A DNA stretch of 43,121 bases from NCBI GenBank assembly GCA_964585895.1, contig CAZPFP010000002.1, forward strand, positions 1 to 43,121, given 5' to 3'. The translations under genes were made by a program, and so were the position numbers. Positions 15,153-22,560 of the stretch are shown one piece after another. Below the pieces are notes generated by a model, which was not told the origin of the DNA, did no database searches, and was given only the letters and a program-made list of their open reading frames with translations. The stretch comes from CAZPFP01 sp964585895 (lineage in GTDB: Bacteria > Patescibacteriota > Microgenomatia > PFEM01 > JAHIFH01). The stretch's first letter is position 1. Every line of letters starts with the position of its first letter.

Positions 15153-15431
15153 CTATTTTATCTCAAACCCAGAAAACACACTGCTAGCTTTTCCCTTCTC
15201 CATTTCAACATTTTCAATCTTCGCCCCAGCTGAACCCTGCTTACATTTTTCAATCATTTTCTCAACCTTTTCTGTTGTTCCCTGAAAAACCGCCTCGACC
15301 CGCCCGTCAGCCAAATTCCCTACCCAACCTGTTAAACCAAGTTTTTTTGCCTGGCGTTGAGTCCACCAACGAAAAAAGACCCCTTGAACTCTGCCTTTTA
15401 TAAAAACATGGGCTTGGATTACATCTGACAT
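15153..15431 (-). CDS. acyP: Acylphosphatase
   Basis: 92 residues. FIKGRVQGVFFRWWTQRQA contains the phosphate-binding loop and catalytic Arg; GLTGWVGNLADGRVEAVFQG contains the catalytic Asn. It hydrolyses acyl phosphates such as acetyl phosphate or 1,3-bisphosphoglycerate. Its start overlaps the end of the upstream alkyltransferase gene by 13 nt. Length and motifs are standard. Confidence 0.95.
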   Translation of the reverse strand: MSDVIQAHVFIKGRVQGVFFRWWTQRQAKKLGLTGWVGNLADGRVEAVFQGTTEKVEKMIEKCKQGSAGAKIENVEMEKGKASSVFSGFEIK

Positions 15432-15730
15432 TTTTCCAAATCAACGTGATTGCCCTCTTTAAACTTCACCCCTTCTTTCAAAAGCCTCCTTTTATGCTCC
15501 TGCCAGCCTTTCCCGGCAAAATTGGGCGCCAGTCTTCCTTCTCGGTTGACTACCCGATGACAGGGAATTGTTTTGGGGTCAGGATTATTATGAAGAGCAT
15601 TACCCACGGCTCTCGCCGCTTTGGGCTTACCTAATTTAGCCGCAATCTGGCCATAGGTCATCACTTTTCCAAAGGGAATTTCCTTGGTAATTCGATAAAC
15701 TTTCTGGGAAAACCCACTTAAAGACTTCAC
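15419..15730 (-). CDS. Short O6-alkylguanine-DNA alkyltransferase domain protein
   Basis: 103 residues: only the C-terminal catalytic domain of MGMT. GKVMTYGQIAAKLG and RAVGNALHNNP form the DNA-binding helices, and IPCHRVV contains the acceptor cysteine, so it should be active rather than an alkyltransferase-like protein with Trp in that position. GTG start; TATAAT ends 8 nt upstream (15744-15739), suggesting leaderless expression. It repairs alkylated guanine by transfer to its own Cys. Confidence 0.88.
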   Translation of the reverse strand: MKSLSGFSQKVYRITKEIPFGKVMTYGQIAAKLGKPKAARAVGNALHNNPDPKTIPCHRVVNREGRLAPNFAGKGWQEHKRRLLKEGVKFKEGNHVDLEKCQM

Positions 15731-15746
15731 TAAGAAGAATTATAAC

Positions 15747-16409
15747 CTAAACCGGCATTTCTCCTATAGGGGCAAAGATAAAAATAAGTTTACTTTCGTC
15801 TTCTTTTATCTCCCTTAAAATCTCTTCTCCAATTTCACTAATTCTTTCTTCTGGAAAACTTTGGTAAAGAATTTCCTCTTCTTCTCGGCTGACCTCCCCA
15901 TCCTCAAGATAAGGTTGAAAAAAATCAATCAAGTGAAGATGGATTCTGAAAGCGGTCGTGGCCACAAAGGAAATCCTTTCATTCTCATCTAGTCCTTCAA
16001 GGGGTAATGTTTGGCCTAATTCAAGCCCAAGGATGGCTGATTCGTTCGTAGGACTATCATAAACGTAAAGGATGGTTTTAAGTGTTGGTTTGTTGGTTTC
16101 AGGTTCGCTGGCATCCTCAAAAACAAAATAGAGAAGATAATTAGGGTCAAGATTAGTTTCTGCTAAGGCCTCTTCTAGCGAATCATCTCGGATGCCAACC
16201 AGTTGATAATTTTTGCTTAAATTTTGAAAAGAAAGGGAAAGACACTCTTCAGTTTCGGGAAGGCTTTCAGGCAAATTCTCTTTGGCTGATTCACCAGGCG
16301 TTAGCTCAGGCGAACTAGGCTGATTTCTTGAACTACAACCAACAACCAAAGTCATAAATGCATACTTTAGAAAGTCTCTTCGAGTTAGAACTTTCTCTCT
16401 TTCTATCAT
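15747..16409 (-). CDS. Tat-exported lipoprotein of unknown function
   Basis: 220 residues from ATG at 16409. LTRRDFLKYAFMTLVVGCSS combines a twin-arginine signal with a lipobox (VVGC), followed by a Ser/Pro/Glu-rich linker, so it is probably exported folded and lipid-anchored. The mature part is acidic and not recognised. A longer frame from 16499 exists but would bury the Tat signal 40 residues in; TGTTATAAT (extended -10 ending at 16446) between the two supports the shorter start. The last codons contain the 23-bp sequence repeated at 4677. Confidence 0.7.
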   Translation of the reverse strand: MIEREKVLTRRDFLKYAFMTLVVGCSSRNQPSSPELTPGESAKENLPESLPETEECLSLSFQNLSKNYQLVGIRDDSLEEALAETNLDPNYLLYFVFEDASEPETNKPTLKTILYVYDSPTNESAILGLELGQTLPLEGLDENERISFVATTAFRIHLHLIDFFQPYLEDGEVSREEEEILYQSFPEERISEIGEEILREIKEDESKLIFIFAPIGEMPV

Positions 16410-16445
16410 GATTAACAGAAGAATCTTAAGGTGGCAGTTTCGATA

Positions 16446-16454
16446 ATTATAACA
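16446..16454 (-). promoter_or_regulatory. Extended -10 promoter of the lipoprotein gene
   Basis: TGTTATAAT is read on the minus strand at 16454-16446. No good -35 is visible. The leader would be about 30 nt. Confidence 0.4.
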
Positions 16455-16459
16455 CAGAT

Positions 16460-16744
16460 TTATCTTTTCTTCTTTTTCTTCAGTTCCTGTAATTTCCACA
16501 TAAAAAGTCTCGCCGGGTTTTTTACGTTTTTGGCGTCTTTAACAAAATTCCTTGCTTCTTCAAGTATGACTCGAGGTAATTCTTTGGCCAGCTTAATATA
16601 AAGGGCTTTGTGTTTTAAGTCACCTAATTCTTCAGCTAAACGATAGCCATAATCCTGAAATTCTCGGGAAATGTATTTCTTTTCGTCCCAATCGAAGTTT
16701 TTGAGAACATCACCTATAGTTTGAAAGCTTTTTTTCTTTGCCAT
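16460..16744 (-). CDS. Hypothetical basic protein
   Basis: 94 residues, highly charged, helical, ending in a run of lysines (LQELKKKKKR). No membrane helix or signal. GAGGG precedes the ATG by a few bases and the MFS gene ends 2 nt upstream, so it is in that operon. No family recognised; the charge suggests RNA or membrane-surface contact, but this is a guess. Confidence 0.65.
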   Translation of the reverse strand: MAKKKSFQTIGDVLKNFDWDEKKYISREFQDYGYRLAEELGDLKHKALYIKLAKELPRVILEEARNFVKDAKNVKNPARLFMWKLQELKKKKKR

Positions 16745-16746
16745 TT

Positions 16747-17931
16747 TTACCCTCTACCAATCAAAATCGGCGCCAAAGCTCCTATAGAAGCCAAAAGAAA
16801 GATGGTCCAAAGAGGCAGGTTAAAAAAGACGAAAATCGCCGCGATTGACAGGGCGGTAATCGCCCCAAGACCCAAGGAGATTTCCATGAAATAAAGAGAC
16901 TGACCGGTGCCGCCATCAATTGCTTTCTGATAAGACCGAACACTCAATGGAATAGTGAGCATTTGCGCAGTCATTCGGTAAAGACCATCAACACCAACAA
17001 TAGCTAAAGGGGCTCTCGCCACTACCCGGACAAGCCAAGTTAAAAAGCCAATGATTGAGCCTAAACTAATCACCTTCTTCACCCCTATCTTGTCAACAAT
17101 TAAACCCACTAAATAAGTAATTATCGCCGCTACCAGGACGGCCGCAGCAATAACCTCACCAAAAACCACCATCTTACCTACTAATAAAAACAAAAAGACT
17201 GGCCAAATGGCGCTGTAAAGAGCTGTTTCTGACCCCCAGCCAAAGTAACCAGCCATTACCTTTTTATGGGTTTTGAAAAGTTGAACAACGTTGGCAATCC
17301 GGGCGTCACGATTAGGCTTTATTTCTTTGGAAAGAAGGGCAACCATCATCGCTAAGGTAAAAATTGCCCCCGCCGCGATAAAGAGCGCTTGATAGCCAAG
17401 ATTAATGACAATTAATCCGCCCAAAATCGGCGTTAAAATACCGATTAAAATATAAATAGCCTGGCAAATGCCGGTCTGTTTGCCAAAATGTTCGTGGTCA
17501 GCTCTCTTAACAAAAAGCCCGTGATAACCAAACCAGAAAAAGGCCGCATGTATTCCCCAAAAAACAGCCACGGCAATAAGTAAAATTGGCTGGCTTTGAC
17601 TAAAAGCCAATAAACCAACAAAAAGGAAAAAAGGAATGACAGAAAGGATTAAAGTCCGCCGGTAGCCTAATCTAAAACTAGTGTTCTCTGCTAAAGGCAT
17701 CGTCAAAAGCTTAGCGATGTAAATTAATAGTTCATAACCAATAATCACTAAAATAGAACCTTTGGTGGAAAAACCCCGGCTCTGAGTAATGTATAGAATA
17801 TAGAGAGGTGAGAATAAGCCCAGTAATTCTACCGCCATCCGTCGCAGAGTCACCATCGTAATAACTGTACCAATCCCATCACTGTCTAAATGAAGCCAGC
17901 GAAAACCAGTGCTATGGGTAAGATGTTTCAT
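16747..17931 (-). CDS. Major facilitator superfamily transporter
   Basis: 394 residues with about eleven or twelve hydrophobic helices. Loop residues such as FWFGYHGLFVKRADHEHFGK between helices 4 and 5 and SKEIKPNRDAR between the halves suit an MFS protein. Substrate unknown. It begins right after the stop of a second, half-length MFS gene and may be co-expressed with it. The segment LVDKIGVKKVISLG, beginning just before in YLVGLIVDKIG, resembles the conserved helix 2-3 loop repeated in the second half. Confidence 0.8.
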   Translation of the reverse strand: MKHLTHSTGFRWLHLDSDGIGTVITMVTLRRMAVELLGLFSPLYILYITQSRGFSTKGSILVIIGYELLIYIAKLLTMPLAENTSFRLGYRRTLILSVIPFFLFVGLLAFSQSQPILLIAVAVFWGIHAAFFWFGYHGLFVKRADHEHFGKQTGICQAIYILIGILTPILGGLIVINLGYQALFIAAGAIFTLAMMVALLSKEIKPNRDARIANVVQLFKTHKKVMAGYFGWGSETALYSAIWPVFLFLLVGKMVVFGEVIAAAVLVAAIITYLVGLIVDKIGVKKVISLGSIIGFLTWLVRVVARAPLAIVGVDGLYRMTAQMLTIPLSVRSYQKAIDGGTGQSLYFMEISLGLGAITALSIAAIFVFFNLPLWTIFLLASIGALAPILIGRG

Positions 17932-18522
17932 CTACCTTTTCCTAAGATCTCTATAAAAAACAAACAAAAAAGCCGTGCCTAATAAAGAAAGTAAGCCTAC
18001 TAATAAAAATAAAGGTTGAAAACCTAAATAATTGGCAATCGCTCCACCTAAACCCGCCACCAAAGCCCCACCTAAATCCGTAGTTGTGTAATAAAGACTC
18101 CATTCAAGGCCTTCTCGACGATTATCAACATGTCTGGTAAAAATTGCCAGCCAGGTAGGATAAGAAAGAGCCGCACCAAAACCCCCGATAACCTGAATTA
18201 AGAAAATATGAGAAACTGTTCGGGCAAAAATATAAAGAAAGGCAGTCAGAGAAATAATTAGCGAACCGATAATCATCACCCAAAAATCATCAATCTCACC
18301 TCTTTTTTTATCAATAACCAAGGCAGTTGGAATTTGGACTAAACATTTTGTCAAAAGAAAAACAGTAATCGCTAAACCGGCCATTTCCACATTGCCTCCT
18401 TGAACCTGATCAGTCACAAAAACAGCAAAAATGGGATTAATCAATCCCCAGCCTGAAAGCATGAGAATATCGGAAATAGTCAAAAAACGAATGATTTTAT
18501 TAATTGAAAAATTTATTTTCAT
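17932..18522 (-). CDS. Half-length MFS-like protein (six helices)
   Basis: 196 residues with six hydrophobic helices that look like the N-terminal half of an MFS transporter, including PTALVIDKKRGEIDDF at the helix 2-3 loop, where a conserved Asp and basic residues normally sit. The protein ends cleanly after helix 6 with RDLRKR and the next MFS gene starts at once. It may dimerise or pair with the neighbour. A frameshifted full transporter is unlikely because the following gene has its own complete set of helices. Confidence 0.7.
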   Translation of the reverse strand: MKINFSINKIIRFLTISDILMLSGWGLINPIFAVFVTDQVQGGNVEMAGLAITVFLLTKCLVQIPTALVIDKKRGEIDDFWVMIIGSLIISLTAFLYIFARTVSHIFLIQVIGGFGAALSYPTWLAIFTRHVDNRREGLEWSLYYTTTDLGGALVAGLGGAIANYLGFQPLFLLVGLLSLLGTAFLFVFYRDLRKR

Positions 18523-18525
18523 TAC

Positions 18526-19110
18526 TTAATTAAATTGATTAGCAGCTCCCTGCCAATCCTCAACCAAAGCTATTTTAATCGCTTTAACCGCCCTGCCAAT
18601 TACCTGTTTAACTTTAGTTTTTTCTTCTCGCTTGAATTCTGACAAAACATATCTTTCCACTAATTTTTCTTTACCAATCTTGGCTTTTTCCTTCTTGACC
18701 GGATAACCGATGCCTAAACGAAAACGAACAAAATCACTCTTGCCTAATTCCTCAATAATCGATTCTAAACCACGATGGCCAGCTGAACTCCCGCCTTTTC
18801 TGACTCTCATCTTGCCTAATAGTAGGTCAACGTCATCATGAACCACCCAAATATCTTCTGGCTTAATTTTATAATAATTAGTTATCTTGGTGACAGCAAG
18901 TCCAGAGGCATTCATAAAAGTTTGCGGTTTTGCCAGAATTAGATTGCCAATTTTCGCTATTTCGCTATTAAATTTTTTATTTTCTTTCCAAGCTGTTTTT
19001 TCTACGGGTAACAATTTTGCCAATACTCCATCCAAAACCATAAAACCCAAATTATGGCGGGTGTTCTGATATTTCTTACCTGGATTACCCAGTCCAACAA
19101 TTAAAATCAT
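18526..19110 (-). CDS. pth: Peptidyl-tRNA hydrolase
   Basis: 194 residues. GLGNPGKKYQNTRHNLGFMV at the N-terminus has the substrate Asn and catalytic His; PQTFMNASG, VHDDVDL and GGSSAGHRGLESI complete the active site. The enzyme releases peptides from peptidyl-tRNA dropped by stalled ribosomes. The start overlaps the phosphoribosyltransferase stop by 4 nt. Full length. Confidence 0.96.
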   Translation of the reverse strand: MILIVGLGNPGKKYQNTRHNLGFMVLDGVLAKLLPVEKTAWKENKKFNSEIAKIGNLILAKPQTFMNASGLAVTKITNYYKIKPEDIWVVHDDVDLLLGKMRVRKGGSSAGHRGLESIIEELGKSDFVRFRLGIGYPVKKEKAKIGKEKLVERYVLSEFKREEKTKVKQVIGRAVKAIKIALVEDWQGAANQFN

Positions 19111-19733
19111 CTTAATAACCTTTTAACTTCCTCATCAGTAATCTGTCTAAATTCCTGATAAAACTGACCGACGGCAAAAAACATCAAGGGCGCTTCTAGA
19201 TAAATGACTTCATCAGCTTTTTCTTCAAGTTTCTTCAGCGAATCTCGGGCAATTACCGGCGTCGCCACAATAATTTTTTTAGGTTCTTGTTGTCTGACTA
19301 CTTCCACGGCTGCTTCCATCGTTGCCCCGGTCGCCACCCCATCATCAGTAATAATCACCGTTTTATTTTTCAAATCAAAAGGAAGTCTTTCGCCTCGATA
19401 TTCCTTTATTCGTCTCTCCACTTCTGTTTGCCGATTAGTAATTTCCTCCTCAAGATACTTCTCACCCGCGCCAACACTGACGGCTAATTCTTCATTTATT
19501 ACCGGCTCGCCAATCTCCCCCACCGCCCCAATGGCCAACTCCGGGTTACCAGGGGCGCTAATTTTTTTGGTCACAATAATATCTAAGGGACAATTAAGAG
19601 TTTGGGAAAATTGTTTACCAACTGCCAGTCCACCTCTGGGGATAGCCAAAACAATCAAATTTTTTTTATCTTGAAAGTTTTTTAGTTTAACGGCAAGTTT
19701 TTTACCTGCTTCTTCTCTATTCTTAAAAACCAT
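19107..19733 (-). CDS. Phosphoribosyltransferase-family protein
   Basis: 208 residues from ATG at 19733. VIITDDGVATGATM is the PRPP-binding loop and ILDIIVTKKISAPGNPELAIG-type sequence marks the stand-alone bacterial PRT family often annotated as 'phosphoribosyltransferase'. The PRPP motif and flexible hood are intact, but the base substrate is not defined for this group. A longer TTG start at 19757 lies in the T-run of the preceding terminator and is rejected. It is coupled to pth. Confidence 0.82.
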   Translation of the reverse strand: MVFKNREEAGKKLAVKLKNFQDKKNLIVLAIPRGGLAVGKQFSQTLNCPLDIIVTKKISAPGNPELAIGAVGEIGEPVINEELAVSVGAGEKYLEEEITNRQTEVERRIKEYRGERLPFDLKNKTVIITDDGVATGATMEAAVEVVRQQEPKKIIVATPVIARDSLKKLEEKADEVIYLEAPLMFFAVGQFYQEFRQITDEEVKRLLR

Positions 19734-19749
19734 CCTAATCACAATTTTA

Positions 19750-19820
19750 ACACACAAAAAGCAGTCCGACCTGACGGCTAAAAGGAGCAGCCTGATGATT
19801 CACTAATTGATCGAACTGCT
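19750..19820 (-). terminator. Terminator of the DUF4870 gene
   Basis: AGCAGTTCGATC and GGTCGGACTGCT pair (12 bp with G-U pairs) around a branched loop, followed by TTTTTT. The first arm begins one base after the stop codon region of the upstream gene. Confidence 0.65.
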
Positions 19821-20142
19821 ATTTAATTTTCGTTAGCTGCTTTTTGGCAAAGTCACCTACAAACGGTAATTTGAATTCTTCCCCTTGATAAGCTTTGAAG
19901 ATTAAAACCAGCCAAAGGATAAAGCCGATAATCCAAAGCAAGGGAGAAAGCATCCAGCCAATGACGGGAATGAACATCAAAATCATCAGGGCGCCAAAAA
20001 CAATAATTGACTGCATCGCATGGAAGCGAACAAATGGGTCTTTTTCAATCAAAAGAAAAACAATCCCGGTCAGCCAACCCAAAACATAAGTAAGCGCCGC
20101 CGCTGTATTTTTGGGTAATCCTGTACCTGCTTTTTCTGGCAT
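19819..20142 (-). CDS. DUF4870-family membrane protein
   Basis: 107 residues with three hydrophobic helices. AALTYVLGWLTGIVFLLIEK, FVRFHAMQSI and the closing FKAYQGEEFKLPFVGDFA match the DUF4870/Tic20-like pattern. Function is not established. No Shine-Dalgarno lies next to the ATG, although a perfect AGGAGGTGA occurs about 70 nt upstream without a partner start codon. Confidence 0.8.
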   Translation of the reverse strand: MPEKAGTGLPKNTAAALTYVLGWLTGIVFLLIEKDPFVRFHAMQSIIVFGALMILMFIPVIGWMLSPLLWIIGFILWLVLIFKAYQGEEFKLPFVGDFAKKQLTKIK

Positions 20143-20270
20143 AATTTTTGTTTTCCGCAGTAACTAAAAAAATTTAGAGTCTTATACAGCGTCACTGCGA
20201 AGTATAAATTTATTCACCTCCTCTCTACCTAAATCGTCCCATAAATTAATAATGGTTGTCAAGGCTCATT

Positions 20271-21563
20271 TCAAAACAAAGTCATTTGTTTCTTCTCTTT
20301 TTCCTCTTTTTCTCCCCAAATCTTAACTGTCCCAAAAACCCCATCATAACCCGGATCAACGACAATTTCGCCCTCTCTTACTTTCTTAATCCCCTGGGCC
20401 GCTTTTTCACCGGCAATTTTGGCAATTTCTAAAGGGTCAACTTTCAGTAAAACATTAAACTCAGAATTAAATCTTTCCACCAAACGATTGTACTCAGTTT
20501 CTACTCTTTGGCTGGAAACACCAACCCCTAAAACCTCGGATAAAATTTCTACTAAAGGCACTAGCATTATGTATGGTGGCCTCTTTCGCCAACTAATTCC
20601 TTTTACCCCATTCCCAATTTTAATTTCTTTAGTTTTCATTTCCTCAGCGCTTCGCCCTGCCAGTTCTTCCACTCGATGCATGACTCCCACGGTCAAGGGC
20701 TTGCCGCAAACCGGGCAAGTCGTTCCCAGTTTTTTCGTTTCTGCAGGAGATTGTTTGACTTCACAGTTCCGATGACCGGTATAATGATACTTCCCTTCTT
20801 GAGGATAAAACTCAATCGTGTAACTAATCTGCTGTTCTTGAATCGCTTGTTTAATATCCTGATAATCGAACTTTGACTTTTCAATTTTAAAAACCGTTGC
20901 CTCTCTCCCCAGCTTCTGAGGACTATGGGCATCACTGAAACTAAGAATACTCCGGCTATCCAGTTCTTCTATCCGCCAATTCATTGCCGGATTACTGCTC
21001 AAACCTGTCTCAATCGCATAAATTTGGTCAGTAAATTTCCCAAAACACTCTCTAATTGAATCAAAACCGGAACGAGAGCCATAAAGTGAATACCAAGGAG
21101 TCCAGACGTGGGCCGGAATCACCAGGCAATCTTTAGAAATTGAGAAAACAAGCTCACAAAGCTCAATACTGGACAAGCCCGTCATTGGCCGCCCATCAGA
21201 TAAAAGCTTCACTCCATCGCTTCTTAGCTGTTCGTTAATCTTCTCCACTGTCTCAAAATTAGGGGCAAAAACAAGATTGTGAATCCGGTGTCCTTTTCCT
21301 CCTTGACTGTAGATACTGGAGATTTCGGTGGTTAATAAAAACAAAACATCGCTCGGTTCTCCTTTACAACAATAGATGCCTTTATTCACCTCAGTCAAAT
21401 TCTCCTTAAGTTCCCTTAGCCATAAGGGGTGAGTAAAATCAGCTGTCGTCACCAAGTCAATCCCCTTTCTTTTTGCCCATCTGGCTATTTCAGGAATAAT
21501 CATCTGCGGCGAAACTGCTCGTGAATATTTACTGTGAATATGAAGATCGGCAATCAGGTCCAT
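20271..21563 (-). CDS. Endonuclease Q family protein
   Basis: 430 residues. An N-terminal PHP domain starts with ADLHIHSKYSRAVSP (metal-binding His) and continues with TTADFTHPLW and a later SDAHSP. A zinc-binding segment follows (CPVCGKPLTVGVMHRVEEL, with an earlier Cys). This is the layout of endonuclease Q, which cuts DNA 5' of deaminated bases (uracil, hypoxanthine) and is best known from Thermococcales and a few bacteria. It ends with QMTLF, which resembles a PCNA/sliding-clamp binding tail. It follows the CaCA exchanger by 3 nt. Confidence 0.88.
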   Translation of the reverse strand: MDLIADLHIHSKYSRAVSPQMIIPEIARWAKRKGIDLVTTADFTHPLWLRELKENLTEVNKGIYCCKGEPSDVLFLLTTEISSIYSQGGKGHRIHNLVFAPNFETVEKINEQLRSDGVKLLSDGRPMTGLSSIELCELVFSISKDCLVIPAHVWTPWYSLYGSRSGFDSIRECFGKFTDQIYAIETGLSSNPAMNWRIEELDSRSILSFSDAHSPQKLGREATVFKIEKSKFDYQDIKQAIQEQQISYTIEFYPQEGKYHYTGHRNCEVKQSPAETKKLGTTCPVCGKPLTVGVMHRVEELAGRSAEEMKTKEIKIGNGVKGISWRKRPPYIMLVPLVEILSEVLGVGVSSQRVETEYNRLVERFNSEFNVLLKVDPLEIAKIAGEKAAQGIKKVREGEIVVDPGYDGVFGTVKIWGEKEEKEKKQMTLF

Positions 21564-21566
21564 TAC

Positions 21567-22550
21567 TCAAAGCTTAAGAAATTCAAGAAGAACAAAAATC
21601 AAGTAAACTCCAAAAAGAATGGCTCCTTCCCAACGCTCTAGTTTGTGTTTGGTCCGGATAAAAAGATAGAAAAAACCAAAAATAATCACAAAAGCAATTG
21701 TCGCCAAGAGATACTCATCGAAAGCCCTAATTCTAATTGGAGAAATTAAAGCTACTATTCCAATAATCAAAGTGCTATTAGCCACCACTGAACCCAAAAG
21801 GTCACCAAAAACCATACCTGATTCTTTTTCTCGCACTGCTTTCAGTTCAAAAGCCAGCTCTGGCAAAGAAGTGCCAACAGCGACTAAAAACAGCCCGATT
21901 AATAACAAGGGTAAGTTAAAAGCTATTGCCATCCTGCTTGCTATTCTGACAATCATATCCGCTGAAAAAAGCAAAAGAGCAATGCCTAAAAATAGCCAAC
22001 CAAGTTCTTTTTTCGTCCCCCTATGACTTAATTGTTTCAATAGCCGCCCAACAAAGCTTTCTTCTCTTCCGTCTCTTGCCTCAGCCAAACGCTGTTGGCT
22101 TTCTTTAAGAATCAAAACATTATAAAAACCATAGAGAGCGAGAAGAATTAGACCATCAGTTCTCCCCAACTGCTTATCGAACAAAAGCACCATCGGCGCC
22201 GCCCCAGCCAGAAAAGCATAAAAAACATCCCGACGCAGAAAAATGCCTCGAACCGCTACGGCGCCACCAACCAAAGCAGCGCCACCGATAACCAAAGACA
22301 AATCAGCAATATTAGAACCAAGAACATTACCTAAAGCTAAGCTAGGCTTGTTCTCTAAGGCAGCGGTTACTCCCACTACCAACTCTGGCAAAGAAGTTGC
22401 CAAAGCCAGCAAAAAACCACTAATGGCAAATTGACCGATACGGGCTTGACGAGAAAGACCTTTAAGGTTAATAACAATAATATCCGTGGCTTTAACCAGG
22501 AGAATTGAAGAACCAAAAATTAAGAGTAAATAAAAAGCAATCATTAACAT
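21567..22550 (-). CDS. Calcium/sodium antiporter (CaCA family)
   Basis: 327 residues with about ten helices and two inverted alpha repeats: GFLLALATSLPELVVGV followed by GNVLGSNIADL, and GLFLVAVGTSLPELAFEL followed by GDLLGSVVANS. The acidic residues in both repeats bind the ions. The gene sits 10 nt downstream of a calcium-type P-ATPase, so the two probably form a Ca2+ export pair. Confidence 0.93.
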   Translation of the reverse strand: MLMIAFYLLLIFGSSILLVKATDIIVINLKGLSRQARIGQFAISGFLLALATSLPELVVGVTAALENKPSLALGNVLGSNIADLSLVIGGAALVGGAVAVRGIFLRRDVFYAFLAGAAPMVLLFDKQLGRTDGLILLALYGFYNVLILKESQQRLAEARDGREESFVGRLLKQLSHRGTKKELGWLFLGIALLLFSADMIVRIASRMAIAFNLPLLLIGLFLVAVGTSLPELAFELKAVREKESGMVFGDLLGSVVANSTLIIGIVALISPIRIRAFDEYLLATIAFVIIFGFFYLFIRTKHKLERWEGAILFGVYLIFVLLEFLKL

Positions 22551-22560
22551 CTAAACTATC

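Noticed and set aside
16410..16499. Longer start for the lipoprotein gene
   Set aside because: It would place 30 residues before the Tat signal and overlaps the preceding gene; an extended -10 lies between.
19734..19757. Upstream TTG start for the phosphoribosyltransferase
   Set aside because: It lies in the T-run of the preceding terminator; ATG at 19733 fits the family N-terminus.
20200..20225. Perfect AGGAGGTGA on the minus strand upstream of the DUF4870 gene
   Set aside because: No ATG, GTG or TTG lies at a workable distance with an open frame; an ORF starting at the overlapping GTG is only 11 codons.
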